The notes under the pieces were generated by a model. It ran no database searches and was not told the DNA's origin. It saw only the letters and a list, made by a program, of their open reading frames with translations. A stretch of DNA of 64,000 nucleotides from JBDTES01 sp039922435. Lineage in GTDB: Bacteria > Patescibacteriota > Saccharimonadia > Saccharimonadales > UBA4665. The stretch lies in contig JBDTES010000018.1 of NCBI GenBank assembly GCA_039922435.1, positions 44,007 to 108,006 of the forward strand, in the 5' to 3' direction. The position numbers and the translations under genes were made by a program. Of the stretch, positions 24,700-33,588 are shown piece after piece; positions within the stretch are counted from its first letter, which is position 1; every line of letters starts with the position of its first letter.

Positions 24700-25900
24700 A
24701 GCAATCGTTCTTTATTTGCATGTCCACCAACCTTATCGAGTGCGCCACTACACTATTTTTGATGCCGGTGTTGATCATAATTATTTTGGAGGCAACTACG
24801 ACGATCAGACTAGCAACGAACGAATCTTGCACAAGGTTGCCGAGAAATCTTATCTGCCAACTAATCAGCGTCTGATTAAACTTCTAGACGAGCATCCTGA
24901 GTTCAAATTGAGCCTGTCGATTACTGGCACGGTATTAGAACAACTCGAGGCCTGGTCCCCTGAAGGTCTAAAATCATTCCAAGATTTAGTAGCGACTGGA
25001 CGCGTCGAAATCGTAGCTGAGACCTATCATCACAGTTTAGCGTTCTTCTATGACCGCGAAGAGTTTGAAGTACAGGTTAAAATGCACGCCGATAAGATTC
25101 AGCAATTGTTTGGTCAAACACCTAAAGTCTTCCGAAACACTGAGCTGGCTTATAACAACGATCTGGCTTATTGGGCTGATAAAGCCGGCTACAAAGGTAT
25201 CTTAGCCGAGGGTTGGGATAAGGTTCTAGGCTGGCGCGGCCCTAACTACGTTTATCAACCTACCTATACCGGTAATATTCGATTACTCATGAAGAACTAC
25301 CATCTAAGTGATGACATTGCCTTCAGATTTGGTGACCATAGTTGGAGCGAATGGCCATTAACAGCCGACAAATTTGCCGATTGGCTTAATCAAACCAAGG
25401 ATGCAACTAATTTCAACTTATTTATGGACTATGAGACTTTTGGCGAACACCAATGGCACGAATCAGGCATCTTTGACTTCCTATTCCACCTACCTAAGCA
25501 ATGGCTTAAGACCGAGGGCAATAGTTTTATGACGGTGTCTGAGGCTTGCGACAATTTTGAGCCAGTTGACCGAGTAGATGTGCCGCAGACTACTACTTGG
25601 GCCGATACCGAGAGAGACCTTAGCGCTTGGTTGGGTAATGGTATGCAGCAAACGGCAATCAACGCTCTGTATGACTTACGTGAGACTATTCTGGCCACCA
25701 AAGATGCCGATCTTATCAATGATTTCAGGCGCTTGCAAACATCTGACCACTTTTACTATATGTGTACTAAATGGTTTAAAGACGGTGATATTCATGCTTA
25801 TTTTAGTCCTTACGACAATCCGTATGATGCCTATATTGCTTTTATGAACGCTTACCACGACTTGCAGTTTCGGCTAGCAGATAAAGGTGTGACTGTTTAG
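24692..25900 (+). CDS. Family 57 glycoside hydrolase
   Basis: This is a GH57 (beta/alpha)7-barrel enzyme of the alpha-amylase/4-alpha-glucanotransferase group. LHVHQPYR is conserved region 1, FRNTELAYNND carries the catalytic Glu nucleophile, and MDYETFGEHQW carries the catalytic Asp. The start is taken at 24692, which overlaps the GT4 stop as ATGTCTAA; the upstream frame start would lie deep inside GT4. It probably trims or branches intracellular alpha-glucan. No signal peptide is visible. Confidence 0.9.
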   Translation: MSKAIVLYLHVHQPYRVRHYTIFDAGVDHNYFGGNYDDQTSNERILHKVAEKSYLPTNQRLIKLLDEHPEFKLSLSITGTVLEQLEAWSPEGLKSFQDLVATGRVEIVAETYHHSLAFFYDREEFEVQVKMHADKIQQLFGQTPKVFRNTELAYNNDLAYWADKAGYKGILAEGWDKVLGWRGPNYVYQPTYTGNIRLLMKNYHLSDDIAFRFGDHSWSEWPLTADKFADWLNQTKDATNFNLFMDYETFGEHQWHESGIFDFLFHLPKQWLKTEGNSFMTVSEACDNFEPVDRVDVPQTTTWADTERDLSAWLGNGMQQTAINALYDLRETILATKDADLINDFRRLQTSDHFYYMCTKWFKDGDIHAYFSPYDNPYDAYIAFMNAYHDLQFRLADKGVTV

Positions 25901-25944
25901 CCTATGCATTCTAGGGTGGCTGGCTATCTTTGCGTTATCAATAT

Positions 25945-25962
25945 CCTTGAGCCCTCAAGGAG
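25945..25962 (+). promoter_or_regulatory. Hairpin sequestering the GH15 Shine-Dalgarno
   Basis: CCTTGA (25945-25950) can pair with TCAAGG (25955-25960) around a 4-nt loop. The 3' arm contains most of AAGGAG (25957-25962), the SD for the GH15 ATG at 25971, and is followed by CTTTTT. It could act as a weak terminator or as a translational gate between GH57 and GH15. Confidence 0.45.
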
Positions 25963-25970
25963 CTTTTTAA

Positions 25971-27902
25971 ATGGGTAGACCAGTTATCCTCGGCAATGGA
26001 AGCCTGACAGTAGGGCTGAATGAAAATGGTTTGGTTCACGACTTTTATTACCCATATGTTGGCTTAGATAATCTGACAACGGCCCGCAGTATGGACCATC
26101 GTATAGGTGTTTGGGTAGAAGACGAGTTTTCGTGGGTTGATACCGATGGCTGGGAAACTAGTGTCGATTTTGAGGGCGATGCGCTAGTCAGCTCAATTAA
26201 AATGATTAATAGTGCTAAACAGGTTGAACTTCGTTTCTGTGACTTTATCGACTATGACGTTAATGCTTTTTGCCGACAGATAACGGTAATTAACCTCGCC
26301 GACCGCGAACGAATGATTAGGGTGTTTATGCACCAAGTCTTTGAGATTTCTCGCGGTGGCCGTGGCGATACCGCTCTGTTCGTACCAGAAGAAAACTACA
26401 TTCTTGACTACAAGGGCCGTTGCTCTTTGCTAGTCTACGGCCGAACTGGCGGTGGCCAGTTATTTGATCAATTTGCGGTTGGCAGTTACGGTATCGAGGA
26501 TAAAGCCGGCACATACAGTGACGCCGAAGATGGTGAACTTAGCGGTAATGCAGTCGAACACGGTGGAGTCGATTCGGTTATAAGATTTTGTCTTGAGCTA
26601 GCTCCTGGTGGCGACGGCAAGATTGATTATTGGATAGTTGCGGCTGATTCTCAGTTCGCTGCCGAGAAATTACACCATTTGATCTTAGAAGATGGTCTAA
26701 ATGGTCGGCTCGAGAAGACTAGACACAAATGGTATAGCTGGCTAGATATTGCCCGCGACGAAATGCAAGAGATGAGCGAGTCTGATCGAGGTGTAATAAA
26801 AAAGTCTCTTATGGTAATTAAAGCTCATACTGATAAACGGGGTGGTGTGATTGCCAGCTGTGACTCAAGTATCTACAATTATGGCCGGGATTATTACAGC
26901 TATGTCTGGCCTAGAGACGGCGCTTATGCTATGTGGCCGTTGATTCGCCTAGGTTACACACAGGAGCCTAAGAAATTCTTTGAGTTTTGCCGCGATATCA
27001 TGGCAAGTGGTGGTTACTTAATGCACAAATATCAACCTGATAGAGCTATTGGCAGTACCTGGCACCCATTATTGCACGGTCGACACGCTGAGCTAGCTAT
27101 TCAAGAGGATGAGACAGCAGTAGTACTATATATGCTAGGTGAATACTTGTCGGCTAGCAATGATACTGATTTTGTAAGTAGTCTATATGTAACTTTTGTT
27201 CAACCAGCTGCTAATTTTATGATTGAGTTTCGTGACGAACAAACCAAACTTCCTCACGCTAGCTACGATCTCTGGGAGGAAAAATTCGCTACCCATACTT
27301 ATACTGTTGCGATAGTTTACCGGGCGCTACTAACGGCAGCCGACTTTGCTGATATGTTTGAATTTCCCGATGATGCCGTGAAATGGCGAGCTGCTGCCGA
27401 CGATATCAGTAAAGGCTTAGATGCCTTGTTTGACCCAGAACGTAATATCTTACGAAAAAGCCTAATCATTAAAGACGACGAATCACTCGACTTCGACAAC
27501 ACACTAGATGTATCGAGTCTGTACGGTGTTATGATGTATGCCCTGCACGAATTTGGACTCGAAAAGGTAAAGCAGACAATGACTGCCATCGATTCCACCC
27601 TTTTAAACCAATCCCCTTCAGGTGGGTCACCTCGTTACGAGCATGATCAATATTTTGCTGGTGATCCTCAGTATCTAGGCAATCCGTGGTTTGTAACGAC
27701 TCTTTGGCTGGCCCAGTACTATACAAGACTCAATAATCCAACAAAAGCCCGAGAGCTAGTTGATTGGACGCTGTCTCACGCGCTCCCTAGTGGCGTCCTA
27801 AGTGAACAGGTTAGTCCAATAACTGGTGAGCCACTATCGGTTACACCGCTCGTCTGGAGTCATGCCGAGCTTATTAATACCTTGCTAGATCTCCGGAGTT
27901 AG
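25971..27902 (+). CDS. Family 15 glycoside hydrolase (glucoamylase/trehalase-like)
   Basis: This is a 643-aa GH15 protein with an N-terminal beta-sandwich (about 1-270) and a C-terminal (alpha/alpha)6 barrel. YVWPRDGAYAMW is the substrate-binding start of the barrel. YDLWEEKFATHTYT holds the likely general acid Glu, and LSEQVSPITGEPLSVTPLVWSHAE holds the general base. It would release glucose from alpha-glucans, or cleave trehalose, in the cytoplasm, as no signal peptide is present. With GT4 and GH57 it completes a glycogen-like cycle. Its SD may be masked by a hairpin. The stop is 4 bp from that of the convergent kinase. Confidence 0.92.
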   Translation: MGRPVILGNGSLTVGLNENGLVHDFYYPYVGLDNLTTARSMDHRIGVWVEDEFSWVDTDGWETSVDFEGDALVSSIKMINSAKQVELRFCDFIDYDVNAFCRQITVINLADRERMIRVFMHQVFEISRGGRGDTALFVPEENYILDYKGRCSLLVYGRTGGGQLFDQFAVGSYGIEDKAGTYSDAEDGELSGNAVEHGGVDSVIRFCLELAPGGDGKIDYWIVAADSQFAAEKLHHLILEDGLNGRLEKTRHKWYSWLDIARDEMQEMSESDRGVIKKSLMVIKAHTDKRGGVIASCDSSIYNYGRDYYSYVWPRDGAYAMWPLIRLGYTQEPKKFFEFCRDIMASGGYLMHKYQPDRAIGSTWHPLLHGRHAELAIQEDETAVVLYMLGEYLSASNDTDFVSSLYVTFVQPAANFMIEFRDEQTKLPHASYDLWEEKFATHTYTVAIVYRALLTAADFADMFEFPDDAVKWRAAADDISKGLDALFDPERNILRKSLIIKDDESLDFDNTLDVSSLYGVMMYALHEFGLEKVKQTMTAIDSTLLNQSPSGGSPRYEHDQYFAGDPQYLGNPWFVTTLWLAQYYTRLNNPTKARELVDWTLSHALPSGVLSEQVSPITGEPLSVTPLVWSHAELINTLLDLRS

Positions 27903-27906
27903 CCGA

Positions 27907-28743
27907 CTAAAGTTCCTCGAAGCTTCCCACGGCGGATTTAAGTAACTCTACGTTGGTATCTTCAATATTAAATTGACTATATACTTTACCTTTATAGCAA
28001 AGCTGGAAGAGTTTTTTGGCTGAGAGCTCCCCGAGCCTAAAAACAAGCGCATCATTTTGCCAAAGGACGCTAGTTAAAAGAGACTGATCTACTAATGGTT
28101 TTAGATTATACTTCTCAACTGACTCAGGGAACGAATACTTGTTGTTAACGATTAAATCGGTCGTACTGCGTTGTGGAATAACATATCTTCTATGTGCTGC
28201 CAGAGTCGGGCCAAAGCTATGCCTAAGTGCAGTTTCGGAGTTAGCTACTCTATACTCATGCTCCAAACGAAATAATCGTCGTATAAACCTTCCGAATAAT
28301 GGTGATTCGACATAGACCTTTCGGTTCATTAAGCTCGCTAGCTGTGTATTCGCTGCATAGAGTCCGTCAACTAGTATTACTGGTGCACTCTCAACTATAT
28401 TAGTCCCTTCGGCAATCCCGGTGCCAACCCTGAATCTGGGTGCCTGTATCGAACCACCGCTTAGGAGTGTTCGTAAATCTTGCGCCACTCTCTGAAGCTG
28501 GAAATTGCGTGGATCATCATAACGATAGATACTAGTGTCAAATCCTTCGTACTTACCGTCGAGTTGATAGTCGTCAAGGCTAACTACTACGGCCTTGTCC
28601 CCTAAAGATTCGAGCACTAGATTAGTTAATGTAGACTTGCCAGTAGCTGACCCTCCACTTATCGCTACAGCTAAGTGGGGTTTTGATTCAGAGGGTTCGA
28701 AATCGGTAGCCTCCTGAATTATAGTTTCAAGTGTGTAGCTCAT
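27907..28743 (-). CDS. Uridine kinase/phosphoribulokinase-like P-loop protein
   Basis: The P-loop is GGSATGKST at about residues 30-38, followed by VVSLDDYQLDGKYEGFD, the catalytic Asp region of the uridine kinase/PRK/pantothenate kinase family. LVDGLYAAN forms the Walker B strand. LFGRFIRRLFR carries the lid Arg residues, reading IRR rather than the usual RRxxRD. The C-terminal 70 residues are unassigned. Uridine phosphorylation is the best guess. The ATG lies 4 nt after the rpmG terminator T-tract, so its own promoter must overlap that hairpin, or it relies on read-through. Confidence 0.75.
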   Translation of the reverse strand: MSYTLETIIQEATDFEPSESKPHLAVAISGGSATGKSTLTNLVLESLGDKAVVVSLDDYQLDGKYEGFDTSIYRYDDPRNFQLQRVAQDLRTLLSGGSIQAPRFRVGTGIAEGTNIVESAPVILVDGLYAANTQLASLMNRKVYVESPLFGRFIRRLFRLEHEYRVANSETALRHSFGPTLAAHRRYVIPQRSTTDLIVNNKYSFPESVEKYNLKPLVDQSLLTSVLWQNDALVFRLGELSAKKLFQLCYKGKVYSQFNIEDTNVELLKSAVGSFEEL

Positions 28744-28748
28744 AAATT

Positions 28749-28779
28749 AAAAAATAGACCACTTATTCGGTAGTCTATT
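28749..28779 (-). terminator. Intrinsic terminator after rpmG
   Basis: On the minus strand a 10-bp stem (28770-28779 with 28753-28762, one G-U pair, 7-nt loop) is followed by six U (28749-28754). It ends the rpmG transcript and directly abuts the start of the next gene. Confidence 0.85.
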
Positions 28780-28798
28780 AAAACCTTAGTCATATAAT

Positions 28799-29005
28799 CT
28801 AGTGTTTACGTGGCTTAACTTCGTTGCGACCAAGGTTTTTCTTAGTCTCAACGAATAGTACATGTTTGCGCAATTTAGGGCTGTACTTCTTGAGTGAAAG
28901 CTTGTCAGGCGTATTCATAGAGTTTTTAGAGGTATAGTAAATACGCTCACCAGATTCTGCACTGACGAGACCAATCAATTTACGTTTTTCACCTTTTTTT
29001 GCCAT
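28799..29005 (-). CDS. rpmG: Ribosomal protein L33, zinc-free form
   Basis: L33 of the large subunit: [37 protein letters not shown] matches the family. The four zinc Cys of the C+ form are absent. The start at 29005 (MAKKGEKRK) is supported by homology. TAGAAT at 29017-29022 is 11 nt upstream, implying a very short leader. At 68 aa it is longer than the usual 50-55, with a basic C-terminal tail. It lies next to tRNA-Thr, as is common. Confidence 0.93.
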   Translation of the reverse strand: MAKKGEKRKLIGLVSAESGERIYYTSKNSMNTPDKLSLKKYSPKLRKHVLFVETKKNLGRNEVKPRKH

Positions 29006-29065
29006 ATCTAGATTCAATTCTAACAGATACAAACTTATTTGTAAATGATTTTATCTTAGAAAACT

Positions 29066-29141
29066 TGGAGCCACGACTGAGATTCGAACTCAGGACCTCA
29101 TCCTTACCATGGATGCGCTCTACCAACTGAGCTATCGCGGC
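29066..29141 (-). tRNA. tRNA-Thr (GGT anticodon)
   Basis: The 76-nt cloverleaf on the minus strand has acceptor GCCGCGA/TCGTGGC (one G-U), anticodon stem CATCC/GGATG, loop ATGGTAA (anticodon GGT) and T loop GTTCGAATC. CCA is encoded at the 3' end (29066-29068). Confidence 0.96.
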
Positions 29142-29163
29142 AACATATATAATATAACCTAAC

Positions 29164-29430
29164 TTAAGACCACGTGCCATCCACAAAAAAATCTATTATC
29201 TTGCTAATGGTTTTGGTTAAATCTTTTCCGTTGGCCAAATAAAATAGGTACAACCCAATTAATATAGTGGTAACCCCCGTAGCGCTTACCCCAACTTTAG
29301 ACAAGGCTGACGGATGCTCTCCAGCTAAACCGCCAGAAGCGCCGGCAATCGCAACAAATAATCCGGCGACGATCATTAGGAAACCTACGATGCCGGCAAA
29401 TATAATACCAATTCTTCGGAACATCTTCAT
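29164..29430 (-). CDS. Small hypothetical membrane protein between two tRNAs
   Basis: The likely product is 88 aa from the ATG at 29430 (MKMFRRIGIIFAG). The longer open frame runs into tRNA-Tyr and is not credible. Two hydrophobic helices are visible, at about 8-30 and 44-64, with a short basic start and an amphipathic tail. No SD is evident. It starts 16 nt after the tRNA-Tyr 3' end, so it may be co-transcribed and released by tRNA processing. No family is recognised. Confidence 0.55.
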   Translation of the reverse strand: MKMFRRIGIIFAGIVGFLMIVAGLFVAIAGASGGLAGEHPSALSKVGVSATGVTTILIGLYLFYLANGKDLTKTISKIIDFFVDGTWS

Positions 29431-29445
29431 AACTTTTAAACAATT

Positions 29446-29530
29446 TGGTGCAGGGAGAGGGATTCGAACCCCCGAAGGCGAAGCCAGATGATTTACAGTC
29501 ACCTCTCGTTGACCGCTTGAGTATCCCTGC
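29446..29530 (-). tRNA. tRNA-Tyr (GTA anticodon)
   Basis: This is an 85-nt class II tRNA on the minus strand with acceptor GCAGGGA/TCCCTGC, anticodon loop CTGTAAA (anticodon GTA), a long variable arm (TGGCTTCGCC region) and T loop GTTCGAATC. CCA is encoded at 29446-29448. Confidence 0.95.
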
Positions 29531-29597
29531 AGATTGAGAGCCCTAAGGCCCCCATAATAATAAGGTGCATTCGTTTTTATAGAGAAGAATTAACTCT

Positions 29598-29674
29598 TGG
29601 AGCCGACAGAGGGATTCGAACCCACGACCCGCTGTTTACAAAACAGCCGCTCTGGCCAACTGAGCTATGTCGGC
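29598..29674 (-). tRNA. tRNA-Thr (TGT anticodon)
   Basis: The 77-nt minus-strand cloverleaf has acceptor GCCGACA/TGTCGGC, anticodon stem GCTGT/ACAGC with loop TTTGTAA (anticodon TGT) and T loop GTTCGAATC, with CCA encoded. With tRNA-Tyr, tRNA-Thr(GGT) and rpmG it forms one minus-strand cluster. Confidence 0.95.
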
Positions 29675-29707
29675 AATTATAACAGGAGTAGTGTACCAAA
29701 ACAGAGG

Positions 29708-30361
29708 TTAAATAACAACCCGGCGAGGCCGCAAAATTCGTTTTGGGTGTCCGGATTTAACAATTAGCTTCTTTAGCTTCTGCTCTATCATGTCAGCTTC
29801 TTTTTGCATACCACGTTCCTCATAAGCCTTAAATAGCAACGTATAAGTCTCTTTGTTGGGTTCTAGGTCAACAGCTTTTAATAAAGAATGGAACATTAAC
29901 TTTTCATTGCCTAGCTTTTCGCTAACCTTAGCATAGGCAACGTGCCGAGCAGCCAGGGTATCTTCGAGCTTAAGGGCTTCTTCGAAGGCAATTGAGGCCT
30001 TCTCGTAGTTCTCGGTTTCATAATAGATTAGACCCATGTTATGTAAGCTAGACGGTGTGGCATCGATACTAGCGGCAATCTGAAAGCAATCGATTGCGTC
30101 GCGGTACTCTTTTTGTTTAGCATACAAAATACCTAATCGGTTGTAGGCGGCGGCATTCTTTTCGTCAATTTTGAGTATAGTTAGTAACGCCTTTTCAGCC
30201 CTCAGAAAACGATTTTCGCGCATTCCAGTGTGAGCAATATCCCATAATTTACCAATCCGGTCGCCTATTTTGGCAGATATTTCGTCGACACGGCCGGCCC
30301 GAGGTTTAAGATTAAACAACGCTAATATACCGAAGGCTGCGACCACTAATAATTCGTACAT
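29708..30361 (-). CDS. Membrane-anchored TPR protein
   Basis: One N-terminal hydrophobic helix (about 3-18) is followed by a basic stretch and then four to five tetratricopeptide repeats from about 40 to 200, for example AAAYNRLGILYAKQKEYRDAIDCFQIAASID and the next repeat. TPR arrays hold protein partners, here probably at the inner face of the membrane. The tail is basic (HPKRILRPRRVVI). TATAAT at 30374-30379 is 12 nt before the ATG. The partner is unknown. Confidence 0.82.
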   Translation of the reverse strand: MYELLVVAAFGILALFNLKPRAGRVDEISAKIGDRIGKLWDIAHTGMRENRFLRAEKALLTILKIDEKNAAAYNRLGILYAKQKEYRDAIDCFQIAASIDATPSSLHNMGLIYYETENYEKASIAFEEALKLEDTLAARHVAYAKVSEKLGNEKLMFHSLLKAVDLEPNKETYTLLFKAYEERGMQKEADMIEQKLKKLIVKSGHPKRILRPRRVVI

Positions 30362-30385
30362 ATCTGTTTGTATATTATAACACAG

Positions 30386-31246
30386 CTAGAGGCTTAGCAT
30401 AAGCTCGGTTAAGACCAGTTTTGGACTACCATTTTTGGCCAGTGATCGTCCAGCTACATCGCTAGCCCGTAGAACTTTGTGCCAGCGAGCGAGGGTTGGT
30501 TTATTGCCAGTCGCTGCCGCTTGCAAACTTGCATCGGCCACCCTGCCGAGTAACTCGACAAACTCGAAGGCCAGCTCTTTTTGTTTAATTAGTTGATTAA
30601 CTATCACTAGTCGCTCGAAACTATCGCTCGAAAGCACCTGTTTGACTAAGTCTAAGCTATCGCTAGATTTACTTGGATCAGTCAGAATTGACTGTAGTCT
30701 AGCAATATTTCCGCGAGCAATTAACCAAGCCCTGCCAATTTCTGCTTCTGTGAATCCTTGCTTACTAAAATACCTGGTGATATCCGTTTTCTCTGGAGTC
30801 ACAACTGATACTAACTGTGATCTTGACCGTATAGTTGGTAGAATCGCCTCAATTCGGCTTGTTGTCAGCGCAATTACAGTGTCGGCCGGCGGCTCTTCTA
30901 AGATCTTTAGTAAAGCATTACTAGCTGGTAGCGACAATAATTCGGCCGAGTTAATTAGTACAGCTCGTTTAAAACGGTTTTGACCTGGAACTTTGCGGGC
31001 AAAGAAGCCATTAAGTTGTCTAATTTGCTCAATTGTAATCGTTCCTTTGTCAGGTTCGACTAGCTGAAAATATGGAAAATCCTCCAACTTATGGCCATTT
31101 AGCAGCAGTAAACTCGTCAGCAGCTCATGAGCCAGCAGGTTTTTACCAAGGCCAGCCTGCCCACTTAGCAGGACAGCATGGACTGGCCGGGCTAGAAAAT
31201 TATCAACTGCCTGTTGCGTGACTGGGCTGAGTAGCAACTCAGTCAC
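30386..31246 (-). CDS. holB: DNA polymerase III clamp-loader subunit delta-prime
   Basis: AAA+ clamp-loader subunit: the N-terminal LLSGQAGLGKNLLAHELL region is a modified Walker A ending in GKN. IEQIRQLNGFF and LLKILEEPPADTVIALTTSR are the delta-prime/DnaX hallmarks, and RSRSQLV is the SRC-type motif without the Cys. Delta-prime subunits are often ATPase-dead, so the altered Walker A is expected. It overlaps rluA by 8 bp. The C-terminal collar domain covers about 195-286. Confidence 0.88.
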   Translation of the reverse strand: MTELLLSPVTQQAVDNFLARPVHAVLLSGQAGLGKNLLAHELLTSLLLLNGHKLEDFPYFQLVEPDKGTITIEQIRQLNGFFARKVPGQNRFKRAVLINSAELLSLPASNALLKILEEPPADTVIALTTSRIEAILPTIRSRSQLVSVVTPEKTDITRYFSKQGFTEAEIGRAWLIARGNIARLQSILTDPSKSSDSLDLVKQVLSSDSFERLVIVNQLIKQKELAFEFVELLGRVADASLQAAATGNKPTLARWHKVLRASDVAGRSLAKNGSPKLVLTELMLSL

Positions 31247-32123
31247 CTATAAACGCCTCAAAGTCAGCTGGCAATGGGGCTTCAAATACCTTGCGCTGAC
31301 TACCGTTAGGAATAGTAATCTCTAAGCGTTCAGCGTGAAGATAAAGCCGATCAGCTGGTTCGCCGTCGTAAAATGTATCACCGACAACCGGGTGCTTCAA
31401 ATAGGCTAAATGTACCCGTAACTGGTGTGTCCGACCGGTCTCGGGCCTAAGTTCTACCAAACTGTAATTTTCGTTTGTAGCCAAAGTTATATAGTGCGTA
31501 ATAGCCGATTTGCCCTGTAGCCCAACTCGGAAAGTGGCTGGAGCCTTAGGATTTCGCTCAATCGGCATATCAATAATGGCTTCGGCCGGCTCAAGTTGGC
31601 CGTTAATTACGGCTTTGTAGGTCTTCTTGACTTTACGCTGAGCAAACTGACGCTGTAAATACTTGAGAGCAGCTGGGGTTTTAGCACAAATAAGCAGGCC
31701 AGAAGTGGCTCTATCTAGTCGATGAACAATACCGGCTCGGTTGTTTAAGCTATTTTTGTCTTGGTCTAGCAAGACTTCATCTTTAATTCGGTTGTGTAGC
31801 CAGGTAGCAACACTCGGCTCGGGGTTAAAGGCTCCTTTGCTGTGTGTCAAAAGCCCAGATGGCTTAATAATCACGACACAGTCATCATCTTCGTAAACTA
31901 CAGGTAGATCAATATCAGGGATTGTAAACTCCTCTGTCTTAAAATCGACCACCACTTTGTCGGTCAAACGTAATTTAAATCCACTTTTAGTAACCGTAGA
32001 GCCGTTGACCGACACCTTACCGTCGCTAATTAGTTTAGAAGCAAACGACCGGCTAAGAGTCGGCAATAAACTAACCACTCGCTGGTCTAGCCGCTCGCCT
32101 CTAGTTAACTCAATATTTGCCAT
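31239..32123 (-). CDS. RluA-family rRNA/tRNA pseudouridine synthase
   Basis: An N-terminal S4 RNA-binding domain (about 8-65) precedes the catalytic domain. HRLDRATSGLLICAKT carries the catalytic Asp of the RluA family, and GRTHQLRVHLAYLKHPVVGD is the second signature. RluD-type enzymes modify 23S rRNA helix 69, but RluC/RluB-like targets cannot be excluded. TAGAAT at 32133-32138 is 9 nt before the ATG, suggesting a leaderless mRNA. It is translated with holB through an 8-bp overlap. Confidence 0.92.
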   Translation of the reverse strand: MANIELTRGERLDQRVVSLLPTLSRSFASKLISDGKVSVNGSTVTKSGFKLRLTDKVVVDFKTEEFTIPDIDLPVVYEDDDCVVIIKPSGLLTHSKGAFNPEPSVATWLHNRIKDEVLLDQDKNSLNNRAGIVHRLDRATSGLLICAKTPAALKYLQRQFAQRKVKKTYKAVINGQLEPAEAIIDMPIERNPKAPATFRVGLQGKSAITHYITLATNENYSLVELRPETGRTHQLRVHLAYLKHPVVGDTFYDGEPADRLYLHAERLEITIPNGSQRKVFEAPLPADFEAFIGD

Positions 32124-32242
32124 CTCAGTTATATTCTAACAGATTGACGACAATACTTTTACATGACAATACTTAGAGTTCAAACAATTACAGATCCTTA
32201 TAGGGCACTAAACTCTTAATCAATTATAAATTAATTAGGTTT

Positions 32243-32479
32243 TTAAGGGCTTTTATCGATAGTTTGGTTTGATAGCTCAAATTTCGGCCGCCATATTTTC
32301 AGGACCGTCCACAAGAAAATAATTAATGACGATGTCGCAACTAATACTAGAACTACAACTGGAGTTTTATACTCGGCCCACAAAGCGTCAAAGACTCCAT
32401 ATACTGCAATACCAATATAAGTACAAAGTATGATAGAAATAGCTGTTTTGAAAATCTTATTTGTTCGGCTATCAGACAT
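32243..32479 (-). CDS. Small hypothetical two-helix membrane protein
   Basis: The 78-aa product has two hydrophobic helices (about 12-30 and 40-60) joined by a short polar loop, with a polar tail. It starts 5 bp after trpS and is probably co-transcribed with it. No family is recognised. The 119 bp between its stop and the rluA start contain the rluA -10 box and no clear terminator. Confidence 0.55.
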   Translation of the reverse strand: MSDSRTNKIFKTAISIILCTYIGIAVYGVFDALWAEYKTPVVVLVLVATSSLIIFLWTVLKIWRPKFELSNQTIDKSP

Positions 32480-32484
32480 GTTAC

Positions 32485-33576
32485 CTACCGTAACCCAACA
32501 GCTTTTTGGACTTCTAATAGCTTGGCGTTGGCCACTTTGTTCATCTGAGCCTCGTCGGCTTCAAGTTTCGCCAACAGCTTAGAATCATCAACTTCGGTTA
32601 ATTTGGCTTGGAAATCACTCAGCAACTGAGCTACATTGGCCGCTACAGCCTGTTTAAGAGCCCCGTAGCTGGTTTGACCCTCATACTGGTCAATTACACT
32701 ACTTAGAGGTTTATCACTGGCTAGGGCCAGTATCTGTAGCAAATTGACTACACCGGGCTGCTGCTTCAAATCATTGTGAATAACACCAATACTATCGGTA
32801 GTGGCGCTCATAATCTTTTTACTAGCGGCTTCGGGTGAATCACCTAAAAAGATGATACCTTTGCCAGTTTCGTCACTTTTGCTCATCTTTTTGGTTGGTT
32901 CGGCCAAATCTTTGATACGTAGGCCCTGTTCTTTGCCAAAGAAAGCATGCTGGCCTTTGACTGGTTTCGGAATTGTAAATAATCCACCAAACTTATTATT
33001 CATCCGTTCGGCGATATCACGGGCAAATTCCAGGTGCTGAGTTTGATCATCGCCAACTGGTACATACTCTGCCCCATATAGGAGGATATCGGCCGCCATT
33101 AACACCGGATAGTTAAATAGCCCTACCGATATCCGAGATCCAGCTGAATCTTCTAGTTCATCTTGCTCCGGATTATTAAATGGCAGTTCACTTTCAGCTG
33201 CAGTAAATACTGTATTCGATTTATCTTTAAACTGAGTCATACGCCGCATTTCGCCGAAACCAGTGAAGCAATCTAAAATCCAAGTTAGTTCGGAATGAGC
33301 AGGAACGTAGCTCTGACGATAGATATGTATATTGGGGTGATCTAGCGGTAAGCCGGCAGCCACAAAGATACGTAAATTGTGCATTATCTGGTTGTTTAAC
33401 AAGCTGTGATCGATTGGTGTAGTAAAACTATGTAAATCTGGCACAAACAGATTAACATCATAATCATCAGCCTTAGATTTGGCCATATCAATTAGTGGCA
33501 GTAAAGCACCAAAATAATTGCCAATATGCAGGTCATTATTGGCTCGAATCCCGGTTAATATTACAGGTTTTGTCAT
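32485..33576 (-). CDS. trpS: Tryptophanyl-tRNA synthetase
   Basis: This class I synthetase charges tRNA-Trp. The HIGH motif is LHIGNYFGAL and the KMSKS motif is KKMSKSDETG. Trp and tRNA recognition segments such as GDDQTQHLEFARDIAERMN are intact. The start is the ATG at 33576, since the frame's earlier codon is TTG. TATAAT at 33588-33593 (minus strand) gives it its own promoter, 11 nt from the ATG and overlapping the stop of the 57-aa ORF. Read-through from the upstream attenuated transcript may add expression. Confidence 0.96.
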   Translation of the reverse strand: MTKPVILTGIRANNDLHIGNYFGALLPLIDMAKSKADDYDVNLFVPDLHSFTTPIDHSLLNNQIMHNLRIFVAAGLPLDHPNIHIYRQSYVPAHSELTWILDCFTGFGEMRRMTQFKDKSNTVFTAAESELPFNNPEQDELEDSAGSRISVGLFNYPVLMAADILLYGAEYVPVGDDQTQHLEFARDIAERMNNKFGGLFTIPKPVKGQHAFFGKEQGLRIKDLAEPTKKMSKSDETGKGIIFLGDSPEAASKKIMSATTDSIGVIHNDLKQQPGVVNLLQILALASDKPLSSVIDQYEGQTSYGALKQAVAANVAQLLSDFQAKLTEVDDSKLLAKLEADEAQMNKVANAKLLEVQKAVGLR

Positions 33577-33588
33577 CTTCAAGTTATA

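Noticed and set aside
30386..31246. Walker A of holB ending in GKN as a possible defect
   Set aside because: Delta-prime clamp-loader subunits commonly have non-functional ATP sites, so this is expected.
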